Notes: a model not told the origin generated them from the sequence alone. Positions 33,351 through 43,071 are shown, counted from the stretch's first letter. The stretch: 64,000 nt of DNA from Psychroserpens sp. SPM9 (GCF_025153525.1 NZ_JANZNR010000001.1:62001-126000), one strand, 5' to 3'. A program made the numbers and translations.

Positions 33351-34979
33351 ATGAAAAAAATTACTTTATTACTTATTTTATTATCATTCTCATTTTCTTT
33401 TGGTCAAGTCCTAACGGAAGACTTTGAAGGTGGGTTAACAATTCCTGCAACATGGACTAATGATGATATTGCTGGAGGTGGCGAAACATGGGCTATTGCT
33501 ACTGGAGGTGAGGCTGTTGGCTACCAACCTCCAAACACTATTTATTATACTGACGGACTTATGAGCGGGAACTATGCCTTATTTGATAGTGATGGTTTTG
33601 GCGGAGCTGGACCAGCTGAAGAAGCAGCATTAACAAGTCCGGCATTTAGTTGTGCAGGTCTTACATCTGTTAGGCTTTCTTTTAATCATTTTTTTACTGC
33701 TGGTTATGGTGGAGAAGGATTTGTTGAAGTTTACGATGGAAGCACTTGGGTTGAAGTTGCATATTATACTGGTGCAGCACAAGAAAACTCTTCTTTTGGA
33801 TTTGAACAATTAGATGTTTCAACCGAATTAGCAGGTGTCACTAATGCCCAAGTACGTTTTAGATGGGTTGGTGATTATGCTTGGGGATGGGCATTTGACG
33901 ACGTTATTGTAGAAGAAGGTCCTTCTTGTACAACACCATCTGATTTTGCAGCAGGGACAGTGACCACAACGACATTTGAATTAACCTGGTTAGATTCTAA
34001 CCCAGGATCAACTTCATGGGAAATTGAATGGGGTGATGAAGGATTTACTCAAGGCACAGGTACTCCTGTATTTGGATTAACCACTCCAACTTATGATTTT
34101 ATGGGATTAACTGCAGATACTGCTTATGATGTTTACATTAGAAGTAACTGTAGCGGTGGTAATGGTAACAGTGAGTGGGTTGGCCCATTAACATTTTTAA
34201 CTCCATTTGATTGCACTACCTATGGAATTCCTTATTCTCAAGATTTTGATAATGACAATGCATTTGTATCTTGTTACACTATTGAAGATGTTGATGGTGA
34301 TGCTATCGCATGGATTTCTCAGCAAGATTTAGATTTAGATGGAGACTTAGTTCCTGAAACATTTGCTACAAATGGTAATTCTACAGCTAACACTAAAAAT
34401 GACTGGTTATTTAGCCCAGCGTTTTCATTAACTCAAGGTACTGAATATGAAGTTACAACACGTTTTAACACATTCCAAGGTAATGGAAGCTTAGAAGCGT
34501 TTATTGTAGATTCTCCTTCATCTACTGCAACCGTTCAAATTCCGTTATTTTCGGTAACAGATGTTCCAACTCAAGGTGAGTTCGAAACTCTTGAAACTAT
34601 GGCTTATGAAGAGATCAATGCATTTACACCTTCTACAACTGGAGATTACTATATCGCCTACAGATCTTTTGGACCAGCAAACAGCGGATTTATTCTTATG
34701 TTTAATTCATCATTAGACACATCACTTAGTGTGGATGATTTTGATAGCAATAACTTCAGCTACTCTTACAACAAGACTACGCAAAAGTTAACTATCGAAT
34801 CGTCTAACTTACCTTTTGATGGTATTGAAATTTACAGTCTTTTAGGTCAGAAAGTTATTGATAGAAGATTATCTCAAGCAACTGAGGTCATTGAAATGTC
34901 TCAATTAACTAAAGGCGTTTATTTAGCTACAGTTACAATTAACGGAAATAGTAAAACTATTAAGTTGATCAAACAATAA
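33351..34979 (+). CDS. T9SS type A cargo protein with MAM/anchor-J-like and fibronectin domains
   Basis: A 542-residue secreted protein. The start is set at 33351, where MKKITLLLILLSFSFSFGQ is a good signal peptide. Residues ~22-190 form a choice-of-anchor J (jelly-roll) domain (EDFEGGLTIPATW ... GWAFDDVIVEE). A fibronectin type III domain follows (~195-285), then a second anchor-J-like domain (~295-450). The last ~75 residues are a type A sorting domain (IEIYSLLGQKV ... LTKGVYLATVTINGNSKTIKLIKQ), which directs export and cell-surface attachment. No enzyme motif was seen; likely an adhesin or binding protein. Confidence 0.85.
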   Translation: MKKITLLLILLSFSFSFGQVLTEDFEGGLTIPATWTNDDIAGGGETWAIATGGEAVGYQPPNTIYYTDGLMSGNYALFDSDGFGGAGPAEEAALTSPAFSCAGLTSVRLSFNHFFTAGYGGEGFVEVYDGSTWVEVAYYTGAAQENSSFGFEQLDVSTELAGVTNAQVRFRWVGDYAWGWAFDDVIVEEGPSCTTPSDFAAGTVTTTTFELTWLDSNPGSTSWEIEWGDEGFTQGTGTPVFGLTTPTYDFMGLTADTAYDVYIRSNCSGGNGNSEWVGPLTFLTPFDCTTYGIPYSQDFDNDNAFVSCYTIEDVDGDAIAWISQQDLDLDGDLVPETFATNGNSTANTKNDWLFSPAFSLTQGTEYEVTTRFNTFQGNGSLEAFIVDSPSSTATVQIPLFSVTDVPTQGEFETLETMAYEEINAFTPSTTGDYYIAYRSFGPANSGFILMFNSSLDTSLSVDDFDSNNFSYSYNKTTQKLTIESSNLPFDGIEIYSLLGQKVIDRRLSQATEVIEMSQLTKGVYLATVTINGNSKTIKLIKQ

Positions 34980-35000
34980 ATAGTTGATATATCAAATAAA

Positions 35001-35027
35001 AAAGCGACCAATATGGTCGCTTTTTTT
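35001..35027. terminator. Bidirectional terminator between T9SS cargo and rlmN
   Basis: AAAGCGACCA and TGGTCGCTTT form a 10-bp stem with a 3-nt loop, with T on the right and A on the left. Confidence 0.85.
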
Positions 35028-35028
35028 A

Positions 35029-36069
35029 TTAACTTTTATTTGCCAATTGCCCGCAAGCGGCATCGATATCTTTACCTCGAGATCGTCTTACGGTAACGGT
35101 GATACGATTCTTTTCTAACAGCTCAACATACATATCAATAGCCTTAGAGCTCGCTTGCTGAAACTCACCATCGTCAATTGGGTTGTATTCAATTAAATTA
35201 ACCTTACTAGGTGCAAACTTGCAGAATTTAATCAGTGCATCTACATCCTTTTTAGTATCATTAATACCGTCCCAAACCACATATTCATAAGTGATTTTCT
35301 GTTTTGTTTTGGCATACCAATATTCTAAAGCTTCTCTTAAATCTTCTAACGGAAACGTTGCATTAAAGGGCATTATTGACGTACGCACCTCATTAATCGC
35401 CGAATGCAAAGACACCGCTAAATTAAATTTTACTTCATCATCTGCCATTTTCTTAATCATCTTCGGAACACCAGAAGTAGAGACTGTAATACGTTTTGGA
35501 GACATTCCCAATCCTTCAGGCGAGGTGATTTTATCGATTGCTTTTAACACATTGTTGTAATTCATGAGAGGTTCTCCCATACCCATAAACACAATATTGG
35601 TTAGTGGTCTATCAAAATACAAACGGCTTTCATTATCTATAGCAACCACTTGATCAAAGATTTCATCTGGATTGAGATTACGCATGCGTTTCAGTCGCGA
35701 TGTGGCACAAAATCGGCAATCTAAACTGCAACCTACCTGACTTGACACACAGGCGGTTGTTCTCGTTTTGGTTGGTATCAATACCGATTCGACGACCAAT
35801 CCATCATGTAGTTTTACAGCATTTTTAACAGTTCCGTCTTCACTTCGCTGCATTTGATCGACTTTGATGTGGTTTATCACAAAGTGGTCTTCAAGCATTT
35901 GACGGGTCTCTTTGGAGATGTTTGTCATGTCTTCAAACGCATGGGCACCTTTATTCCATAGCCATTCATAAACTTGATTGCCTCTAAACGCCTTATCGCC
36001 TTGAGCGACAAAAAAGTCTCTCAATTGTACTTTGGTTAAGGCTCGTATGTCTTTCTTTTTGGTACTCAT
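35029..36069 (-). CDS. rlmN: 23S rRNA A2503 / tRNA A37 C2-methyltransferase RlmN
   Basis: A 346-residue radical SAM methyltransferase. The cluster motif is CSLDCRFCATS (CxxxCxxC), with FMGMGEPLMNY and the C-terminal CGQLA that holds the catalytic Cys. The N-terminal FRGNQVYEWLWNKGAHAFEDMTNISKETR is typical. Its 5' flank holds the structured element at 36117-36213 and the queA terminator. Confidence 0.96.
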   Translation of the reverse strand: MSTKKKDIRALTKVQLRDFFVAQGDKAFRGNQVYEWLWNKGAHAFEDMTNISKETRQMLEDHFVINHIKVDQMQRSEDGTVKNAVKLHDGLVVESVLIPTKTRTTACVSSQVGCSLDCRFCATSRLKRMRNLNPDEIFDQVVAIDNESRLYFDRPLTNIVFMGMGEPLMNYNNVLKAIDKITSPEGLGMSPKRITVSTSGVPKMIKKMADDEVKFNLAVSLHSAINEVRTSIMPFNATFPLEDLREALEYWYAKTKQKITYEYVVWDGINDTKKDVDALIKFCKFAPSKVNLIEYNPIDDGEFQQASSKAIDMYVELLEKNRITVTVRRSRGKDIDAACGQLANKS

Positions 36070-36116
36070 AAGTTGAAATGCTGATGCAAAAATAGATAAA
36101 TATTATGACGAAGTCC

Positions 36117-36213
36117 GCATTAGCGGTTGAAACGGCATCCTTTTGTTTTTTTAAACAAAAGATATAGTGTAAAACGCGGCGCGCCGGAGCGCTAGCGGAG
36201 GCGGGAAATGCCC
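36117..36213 (+). repeat. Structured dispersed element, copy D
   Basis: Outer stem is GCATT with AATGC, a compensated change from GCGTT/AACGC in the other copies. Inner stem is CTTTTGTTT with AAACAAAAG, again compensated. The 3' part is a GC-rich insertion (GGCGCGCCGGAGCGC). Located between rlmN and queA. Confidence 0.7.
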
Positions 36214-36221
36214 AAAACAAA

Positions 36222-36249
36222 AAAAGCCTTATCGTTACATAAGGCTTTT
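36222..36249 (-). terminator. Terminator after queA
   Basis: AAAAGCCTTAT and ATAAGGCTTTT form an 11-bp perfect stem, followed on the minus strand by T, 17 bp after the queA stop. Confidence 0.85.
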
Positions 36250-36266
36250 AACTTGATTTTATACGA

Positions 36267-37316
36267 TTATATAATTAACATCGCATCACCATAAGTGTAA
36301 AAACGATATTTTTCTTTAACAGCTTCTTCATAGGCGCGCTTCATGAAATCATGACCTGCAAATGCAGACACCATCATTAATAGGGTTGATTTTGGTGTGT
36401 GGAAATTAGTAATCATACTATTGGCGATACTAAATTCGTAGGGAGGAAAAATAAACTTGTTAGTCCATCCCGAAAACTCATTCAATGTACCGCTTGATGA
36501 CACCGAACTTTCAATGGCACGCATGGCTGTTGTTCCTACAGCACATACACGTTTTTTATTAGCGATACCGTTATTGATAATATCGGTTGCCGGCTGGGTT
36601 ATGAATATTTCTTCGCTATCCATTTTATGCTTAGACAAATCTTCAACCTCAACAGGATTGAATGTTCCTAATCCAACATGAAGCGTCACTTCTGGCAACT
36701 CAACACCTTTAATTTCGAGGCGTTTTAGCAGATGTCTTGAAAAGTGCAAACCAGCAGTTGGTGCAGCAACAGCGCCTTCATTTTTAGCAAAAATGGTTTG
36801 GTAGCGCTCTTCATCTTCTGGTTCTACCTCTCTTTGAATATACTTAGGAAGTGGTGTTTCACCAAGTTCTGTTAATTTTCTTCTAAACTCGCTATACGAA
36901 CCGTCATATAAAAAACGTAAGGTACGTCCTCTTGAAGTTGTATTATCTATCACTTCGGCTACTAGTGTTTCGTCGTCACCAAAATACAGCTTGTTCCCAA
37001 TTCTGATTTTACGTGCTGGATCTACCAGTACATCCCAAAGGCGTTGCTCTTCGTTTAATTCTCTTAATAAAAACACCTCAATACGTGCACCTGTTTTTTC
37101 TTTGTTTCCGTATAAACGTGCAGGAAATACTTTGGTGTTATTTAAAATCATCACATCGCCTTCATCGAAATAATCAATAACATCCTTAAATAATTTGTGT
37201 TCTATAGTTTGATTTTTTCTATCCAAAACCATTAGTCTCGACTCGTCTCTGATATCTGATGGACGTTCTGCTAATAATTCTTCTGGAAGCTTAAAATTGA
37301 AGTGTGATAATTTCAT
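36267..37316 (-). CDS. queA: tRNA preQ1(34) S-adenosylmethionine ribosyltransferase-isomerase
   Basis: A 349-residue enzyme in queuosine biosynthesis that transfers and rearranges ribose from SAM onto preQ1-tRNA. Typical segments are [38 protein letters not shown] and [23 protein letters not shown]. Full length. Well-formed promoter upstream (37410-37441) and terminator downstream, so a single-gene unit. Confidence 0.96.
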   Translation of the reverse strand: MKLSHFNFKLPEELLAERPSDIRDESRLMVLDRKNQTIEHKLFKDVIDYFDEGDVMILNNTKVFPARLYGNKEKTGARIEVFLLRELNEEQRLWDVLVDPARKIRIGNKLYFGDDETLVAEVIDNTTSRGRTLRFLYDGSYSEFRRKLTELGETPLPKYIQREVEPEDEERYQTIFAKNEGAVAAPTAGLHFSRHLLKRLEIKGVELPEVTLHVGLGTFNPVEVEDLSKHKMDSEEIFITQPATDIINNGIANKKRVCAVGTTAMRAIESSVSSSGTLNEFSGWTNKFIFPPYEFSIANSMITNFHTPKSTLLMMVSAFAGHDFMKRAYEEAVKEKYRFYTYGDAMLII

Positions 37317-37409
37317 TAGTTATTGTTTTATTATTTTTAATAAGTCGCACTGAATCTCTTGTCTTGTACTTTTGATTTATTTGCTACGGACTTATTTTTT
37401 TACAAGTTG

Positions 37410-37441
37410 CAAATATACAATCTCAACATAGGGGTTGTCAA
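37410..37441 (-). promoter_or_regulatory. queA promoter (-33 TTG and -7 TATATTTG)
   Basis: Minus-strand TTG (37439-37441), 21-bp spacer, TATATTTG (37410-37417). The best match in the window to the flavobacterial promoter pattern; the transcript would have a leader of about 85 bases. Confidence 0.65.
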
Positions 37442-37455
37442 GTAAATTGCCGTAT

Positions 37456-38682
37456 TTATTTGGAAAATTTAAAACCCAAAGTTTTTAAATCCTCCCAAAA
37501 GGTAGGATATGATTTAGAAACCACCATATAATCTTCTATAAAAAGCGTGGTTTTTAAAGCCAATGGAGCGAAGGCCATAGCCATTCTATGATCGTTATAA
37601 GTAGCGATTTTAACCTGTTCGTTAATTTGAGAACAGGCATCTAAACGGAGTGTGTCTTCTGAAATAGCTACACTAGCACCAAGCTTTTCAAGTTCGGTTT
37701 TGAGAGCAACAAGCCTATCAGTTTCTTTAATTTTGAGCGTGTGCAAGCCTGTAAGATAACAAGCCACACCTAAGCCTAAACAGGTAACAGCGATTGTTTG
37801 AGCGATATCTGGAGAATCGTTAAGCTGAAATTCTAAAACGCGATTACTCACCATTGTTTCCTTTCTGATGGTAATGGAATTTGCTTTAAAAGTTGTTTCC
37901 ACACCAAAGGCTTTATAAATTTCAACTAAAGCGGAATCACCTTGTAAGGATGACTGCTTATAAGATGACAATGTTATTTCGGTATGTAGCGGACTTAAAG
38001 CAACAATACTATAAAAATAAGAAGCGGATGACCAATCAGATTCAACTGTTAAATGGGTTGCTGAAAGTGCATCTGTTTTTGGTTGTACCTTTATCACCTG
38101 GTCTTTAAATTCGGCGTTAATCCCAACCTGGCTCAGCAGGTTAAGCGTCATATTAATATAAGGTACAGATGTGATCTTGCCTTCGAGCGTTAATTCTAAT
38201 CCATTTTCTAAGCGTGACGCAATTAGCAATAATGCAGAAATATATTGACTGCTTACATTAGCGTTTAAACGAACTTTATCGTTTGTGATTTTTGTTCCTT
38301 TGATTTTTAATGGCGGACAACCAGCCGTTTCAAGATAAGAAATTTCAACACCTAATTGATGAAGTGCATCGACAAGAATTGCGATGGGACGTTCTTTCAT
38401 TCGTTGTGATCCCGTAAGCGTCACTTCTCTTCCCTCCTGACAGGCAAAATAAGCTGTTAAAAAGCGCATGGCTGTACCTGCATGATGGATATCTATGAGC
38501 GAATCTTTTGAAGACAAAGCCTTTTGCATCACATTTGAATCATCAGAATTAGATACATTATCGATCTGCAATTCTGGATATAGCGCTTGTAAAAGCAATA
38601 ATCGGTTAGACTCACTTTTAGAGCCTGTAATCGTAATATCAGACTGCTTTTTAAGGGATGATTTGTGAAGCTGTATCGTCAT
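37456..38682 (-). CDS. aroA: 3-phosphoshikimate 1-carboxyvinyltransferase (EPSP synthase)
   Basis: Sixth step of the shikimate pathway. The start is set at 38682 (MTIQLHKSSLK); the five-residue upstream extension MQDFF is read from a terminator hairpin. About 408 residues, somewhat short for the family, with GSKSESNRLLLLQAL (the phosphate-binding loop), NAGTAMRFL replaced by HHAGTAMRFLTAYFA, and YNDHRMAMAFAPLAL near the C-terminus. The U-tract of the preceding terminator runs straight into the ATG. It is downstream of the MazG-like gene. Confidence 0.95.
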   Translation of the reverse strand: MTIQLHKSSLKKQSDITITGSKSESNRLLLLQALYPELQIDNVSNSDDSNVMQKALSSKDSLIDIHHAGTAMRFLTAYFACQEGREVTLTGSQRMKERPIAILVDALHQLGVEISYLETAGCPPLKIKGTKITNDKVRLNANVSSQYISALLLIASRLENGLELTLEGKITSVPYINMTLNLLSQVGINAEFKDQVIKVQPKTDALSATHLTVESDWSSASYFYSIVALSPLHTEITLSSYKQSSLQGDSALVEIYKAFGVETTFKANSITIRKETMVSNRVLEFQLNDSPDIAQTIAVTCLGLGVACYLTGLHTLKIKETDRLVALKTELEKLGASVAISEDTLRLDACSQINEQVKIATYNDHRMAMAFAPLALKTTLFIEDYMVVSKSYPTFWEDLKTLGFKFSK

Positions 38683-38707
38683 AAAAAAATCCTGCATTGA
38701 AGCAGGA
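38682..38707 (-). terminator. Hairpin with T-tract directly before aroA
   Basis: TCCTGC and GCAGGA with a 6-base loop, then seven T and the aroA ATG. The stem resembles the R2 repeats. It would stop the MazG-like transcript or limit aroA expression to readthrough. Confidence 0.65.
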
Positions 38708-38712
38708 ATAGT

Positions 38713-39039
38713 TTATTTTAGTTTGTCATTGTTATGGTGCCTATCGTGATCTCGTTTGGTTTTTTTTGCCATTTTTTTATCAAAAGCACTTTGCAAATCT
38801 ATTCCTGTTTGATTTGCTAAGCACAAAACTACAAAAACTACATCAGCTAATTCTTCACCAAGGTCTTTATCTTTATCACTTTCCTTTTCACTTTGTTCTC
38901 CGTAGCGTCTGGCAATAATGCGAGCAACTTCTCCAACTTCTTCAGTAAGCTGCGCCATGTTGGTCAACTCATTAAAGTATCTTACGCCATGGGCTTTTAT
39001 CCAAACATCTACGTCTTTTTGAGAATCTTTAAGGTTCAT
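38713..39039 (-). CDS. MazG-like nucleotide pyrophosphohydrolase
   Basis: A 108-residue all-alpha NTP pyrophosphatase-like protein. Metal-binding motifs are EEVGEVARII and EELADVVFVVL (ExxE and ExxD). Such proteins hydrolyse aberrant nucleoside triphosphates. It lies 5 bp after a DUF3857 gene and is followed by a terminator hairpin before aroA. Substrate unknown. Confidence 0.88.
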   Translation of the reverse strand: MNLKDSQKDVDVWIKAHGVRYFNELTNMAQLTEEVGEVARIIARRYGEQSEKESDKDKDLGEELADVVFVVLCLANQTGIDLQSAFDKKMAKKTKRDHDRHHNNDKLK

Positions 39040-39044
39040 TATAT

Positions 39045-41069
39045 TTAAACTTTTTTCAAGACAATTTGCTCGCCTTGTTTTTCAACAACTTTTTCAAAAT
39101 AATCTTTAAACAACGTATAATCTGTTGAATTGATAAACGATGAATTCATTTCAAAAGTAATCGTTAATTGCAAATATTTACCATTTTCTTTGATGATATA
39201 TGTTAATTTTGAGTCATTACTTTTAAACTCAAAGGCTTCACTTTTTGGTAAAGATTCTACTTGGTAGCCTTCAGGCAGCATAATATTTATCACATATTTG
39301 TCTTCAAAAGGGAAAATAAAATCAATAGGATATTGACGCTCGTCCAACTTAAAAGGGCTCTCTTTTGTAGCCAGAAAAAATAATGGAGAGAAATATAAAT
39401 TGTCACCTATTTCGTCAATACCATCGTTGAGTTTATAATCGTAGGTTAATTTAACAGGTTCTGTGATATTGATGTCATTTTCAAAATTTAGTTCAGAAAT
39501 TTCGATATCACCTTTATTTTTTTCCAGTTGTTTGATATGCTCTGATTCGCTGGCTCCAGTAAAACTTTTTCTGTAGCTCAGTGCCAAATGATCTGTCAAA
39601 CTTTTTCTCACTTTTCCTTCAAGGCTATAATCGTCGTTAATTTTCACATTTAACATGGTTGTTTCGGTTGCTTTTTCAGAAGGTCTTAACGACACCCAAC
39701 CGGAACTTCCATCGTCTTTAATAAGTCGTCCTTGCCAATTGAGAGTACGTTGTGGTAATACATTAATCATACTATACACTTCGGTAGCATCTAACAAAGC
39801 ATATCCACCTTCACTCTGCACCATACAAATCACATAATTAAAGCCTTTACGTGTTGGAAATAATGGCACACCATTACTTTTGGTACTCACTAAAACCGGA
39901 TTCGCATTAATCCCTTGCGACCTGAGCATGGCAATCAACAACAGATTGATATCTGCAACATTACCTTCGCCATCTATATAAGCTTTTCGTGTCCCGTTTT
40001 GTGCTCTAAATCCGTAAAGCCCATTCCACTTTACTTTAGACTTTACAAAGCTTTGCAGCAGGAATGCTTTTTGAATGTCATTATTAACTGTAGCGACAAG
40101 TGCCGCAACATCATCTTTAAAAAAGTTAAATCGATTAAGTTGGTTTCCAAAATCTGAATCCTCATAAATAGATTTCGACACTTTTTCCCAAGAGGAGGAA
40201 AAAGACTTTTCGACAGCGCCATATTGGTTTAATATAGCTGATAATTCCATACTCATTTTAGCTCTGTAATTATCCATATTGCCAGCAAAAGCTTCGCCTT
40301 TAAGAGCAGGAACATTCAACTCTTCGGAACTAATTACTTGTTCTTCATATGAAAATGATCCTGCAGAAACATTGCTATTAGAAACCGTATTTTTACTTAT
40401 ATAATCTTTTCTATTGGTGTAATGAGCTGTACCTGAGCCTGTCGATTCTTTTAAAGCTGGGTAATAAAACGCTTTGGGATTTATTTCTTTATTATAGCGA
40501 TAATATTCAGGTGTTGCGACTCTAAAATTAAACTTATTCATTGGTATCTCATATTGAAAATATATATCGTCAATATCTAAAAACGGAGAAATAATTTCGT
40601 ACTCCAATTCTATAATACAACCATCCTGAATATTAGGCATTGTAATCGTATTAATTTCTATGAAATCATTAACCTCTTCTTCAAAAATACCATCCTTTCT
40701 TAGCTTGTCCTTAACAGTTTTACCATCTTTTAGATTGAATGTATATCCTTTTAGAGACGTTACTTTTTCCCTTTTAGCTCCTGTTTGTTGGTAGAGATAA
40801 ATCTGCTCGGTTGCCCAATCATAACCTTCTTTATTGTAAATCTTTATGCGTTTATGTACTTCTCTGTGCTGCTCAAATCCGCTACTTTCATTATAGGTGA
40901 AATAAATGTTCTCATTTTTGTACAGTATCGCAGCATCTGCACTCGAATCTAAAGCATGTTGTTTTTCACTCAATTCTTCTTTGGATACTTTTCCAAACTT
41001 AAAATCTTGAGCATTAGCAGATAATACCATACTCAAAATGAGAATTGTTGTGATTAGTAGTCGTTTCAT
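39045..41069 (-). CDS. DUF3857 protein with a degenerate transglutaminase-like domain
   Basis: A 674-residue exported protein (signal peptide 1-20, ANAQ). Residues ~60-230 form the DUF3857 beta domain. A transglutaminase-like domain spans ~300-430, but the catalytic Cys is Val371 (GEGNVADINLLL) and the His is Tyr412 (GFNYVIC), while Asp427 is kept, so it should not be catalytic. The rest is a beta-rich region. It lies 19 bp after a related gene whose triad is intact. Role unknown, probably in the envelope. Confidence 0.8.
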   Translation of the reverse strand: MKRLLITTILILSMVLSANAQDFKFGKVSKEELSEKQHALDSSADAAILYKNENIYFTYNESSGFEQHREVHKRIKIYNKEGYDWATEQIYLYQQTGAKREKVTSLKGYTFNLKDGKTVKDKLRKDGIFEEEVNDFIEINTITMPNIQDGCIIELEYEIISPFLDIDDIYFQYEIPMNKFNFRVATPEYYRYNKEINPKAFYYPALKESTGSGTAHYTNRKDYISKNTVSNSNVSAGSFSYEEQVISSEELNVPALKGEAFAGNMDNYRAKMSMELSAILNQYGAVEKSFSSSWEKVSKSIYEDSDFGNQLNRFNFFKDDVAALVATVNNDIQKAFLLQSFVKSKVKWNGLYGFRAQNGTRKAYIDGEGNVADINLLLIAMLRSQGINANPVLVSTKSNGVPLFPTRKGFNYVICMVQSEGGYALLDATEVYSMINVLPQRTLNWQGRLIKDDGSSGWVSLRPSEKATETTMLNVKINDDYSLEGKVRKSLTDHLALSYRKSFTGASESEHIKQLEKNKGDIEISELNFENDINITEPVKLTYDYKLNDGIDEIGDNLYFSPLFFLATKESPFKLDERQYPIDFIFPFEDKYVINIMLPEGYQVESLPKSEAFEFKSNDSKLTYIIKENGKYLQLTITFEMNSSFINSTDYTLFKDYFEKVVEKQGEQIVLKKV

Positions 41070-41088
41070 AATTTTTAGAGTTGATTAG

Positions 41089-42987
41089 TTATTTGGTAAG
41101 GACAATTTTAGTTTTATCATGTTTTACAATTGCAGACATAAAATCGCGGAAATCTTCGTAGTCTTCTTTTGAATAATATCCCTTGTTTAGAATGTGTGTT
41201 CGCTTGTATACGAGTTCGGTTTCAGAGCGTTTTTCAATTGAAAATTTATACACACCAAACTTATTTTCAATTTCTAAAGGTTTAGGCATGGCTTCAATGC
41301 GAACTTCAGGGTCTATTGTGAATACAAATTCGTCAACATCTTTATAACCGCGTTCAATTTCAAAATCTAAGGTCCGCTTTTCATAACGTGTTGGAATGCG
41401 CTTAATTCTATTAAAAGCATTAGGCTGAACTAATAAACGTTTGCCACTTTTGGTTACAAAACTTGAGGACGACACCTTAACTTTTTCAGTAAAAACCACA
41501 TTATCTTTATCATTATCAAAATGTATATTTTCTACGGAAAGATTATTGATATAATCCCAATATTCTTTAAAGTATAATTCTTGGTCTCTTAATGACTTAT
41601 TTTGAACTCCTTCATGAAGCGCATACTGATAACCCTGAGTAGTGATAGTCACATCTGCTTCAATAAAACCATTAGCAGACAGAGTGATATGAGCTTTAGT
41701 ATCCTGAAGGTTTTCTTCGGTGTCATAGCTTCTTGTGTGAACAATTTTACCACCTTCGGGCGTGATTAGCAACGCATCTCTATCATCGGTAAAATTCGCT
41801 ATAAATCCAAACGGATTTGTTTGACTGGTACATTCTAACCAGATATTATCCTCTTCATTTGGAATACATAAAACAACATGGTTTCCTTCGGTTGCTGAAA
41901 ACTCGTTATCAATACTTGTTAGACTTCTTCCGCCGTAAATTACAGCATAATGAGACTCTACACCTACTTCTTTTAATAAGGCTTTGGTATAATTAGACAA
42001 TCCTTTACAATCGGCATAGCCCAAACGCTCTACGTCTTCGGCCAGCATAGGTTTCCATCCGCCAATACCAACTTGAACACTAATGTAGCGTGTTTTTTCT
42101 TGCATGTAATTATAAACTATTCTAGCCTTTTCTTCATCTGTTGAAGCATTTTGGGTTAATGCTTTGATTTCTTCTTTGACAGCATTTGGCAACGCCTCTG
42201 TACCAGATAACAGTTTGTCATGCATCCACAGTCCGAAATCTTCCCAAGTATTGTTTATGCCTCGAACACCTTCCATATCAAACTCGGCTAGAGCCACTTT
42301 TAAAACTGGCGCAAAGGTTTCAAAAGGCGGACTATAAGCTTCGGGTTTTAAAGCGCTTAAATTTTCAGCTGAATAATGGTAATCATCGTGCTTCTCGATA
42401 TTGAATTTATCAAAATTGACAGATTTCATTTTAATTTCAACATCAGAGTTATTGATGATTTTATAATTAGAATACTGAGTGCTTACATAAAAATCTTCAA
42501 CGGGTTTCCAGCCTGGAAAAAAAGCAGTGCTTTTATAATCTACTTCAACTTCAAACTCTATCGTATACGGATAACTTGTAGGTGTATAGTTTAGGTATTT
42601 TATTCGGTCATCAGAATAAAGTGTTCCGCCACTTACAGCACTAACGTCTTCAAAATCATTTTTTTTAAACTTCTTGATTTCTTTTCCATTTTTATCATAG
42701 ATCCGAGCTTCAAGCGTTTTAACAATTCTGTTCTTGTTGTAAGATACGCCTGCACCTTGATCTGAAATTCCTATTTCATTAAAAACAGTAACAATACGTT
42801 TGTTTTTTAGGGTAAATCTATTGTAAGCATCAACTTCGACAAGCACATCATTATAGCGAACAACAGCATTCGATTTTAGCTTTAATGGCAAAGGAATAGA
42901 GCTCGATTTATAAAGGTCTTTGTCTTGTGCTACAGTTATTGAAGTCAGCAACATGAAGAGCAATAGTAGTATAGGCTTTGAATACAT
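41089..42987 (-). CDS. DUF3857 protein with an intact transglutaminase-like triad
   Basis: A 632-residue exported protein (signal peptide ends near VAQD at residue 20). DUF3857 domain ~50-220, then a transglutaminase-like domain ~270-400 with Cys327 (YADCKGLSN), His370 (GNHVVL) and Glu385 (IWLECTS), the last replacing the more common Asp. A C-terminal beta domain follows. Likely cleaves or ligates isopeptide-type bonds or serves as a protease in the periplasm; substrate unknown. First gene of a run with the degenerate paralogue and the MazG-like gene. Confidence 0.82.
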   Translation of the reverse strand: MYSKPILLLLFMLLTSITVAQDKDLYKSSSIPLPLKLKSNAVVRYNDVLVEVDAYNRFTLKNKRIVTVFNEIGISDQGAGVSYNKNRIVKTLEARIYDKNGKEIKKFKKNDFEDVSAVSGGTLYSDDRIKYLNYTPTSYPYTIEFEVEVDYKSTAFFPGWKPVEDFYVSTQYSNYKIINNSDVEIKMKSVNFDKFNIEKHDDYHYSAENLSALKPEAYSPPFETFAPVLKVALAEFDMEGVRGINNTWEDFGLWMHDKLLSGTEALPNAVKEEIKALTQNASTDEEKARIVYNYMQEKTRYISVQVGIGGWKPMLAEDVERLGYADCKGLSNYTKALLKEVGVESHYAVIYGGRSLTSIDNEFSATEGNHVVLCIPNEEDNIWLECTSQTNPFGFIANFTDDRDALLITPEGGKIVHTRSYDTEENLQDTKAHITLSANGFIEADVTITTQGYQYALHEGVQNKSLRDQELYFKEYWDYINNLSVENIHFDNDKDNVVFTEKVKVSSSSFVTKSGKRLLVQPNAFNRIKRIPTRYEKRTLDFEIERGYKDVDEFVFTIDPEVRIEAMPKPLEIENKFGVYKFSIEKRSETELVYKRTHILNKGYYSKEDYEDFRDFMSAIVKHDKTKIVLTK

Positions 42988-43024
42988 AAGGTAAGTTTAG
43001 GCGCTTAAAATTTAGTAGGAATCT

Positions 43025-43032
43025 CAAATATA
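43025..43032 (-). promoter_or_regulatory. -7 box for the DUF3857 operon
   Basis: TATATTTG on the minus strand, 37 bp before the start codon. A TTG lies 15 bp upstream, closer than usual. Confidence 0.45.
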
Positions 43033-43071
43033 AAATATTTGATTAAACAAGATGTGTAAAAAATCGTAAAA

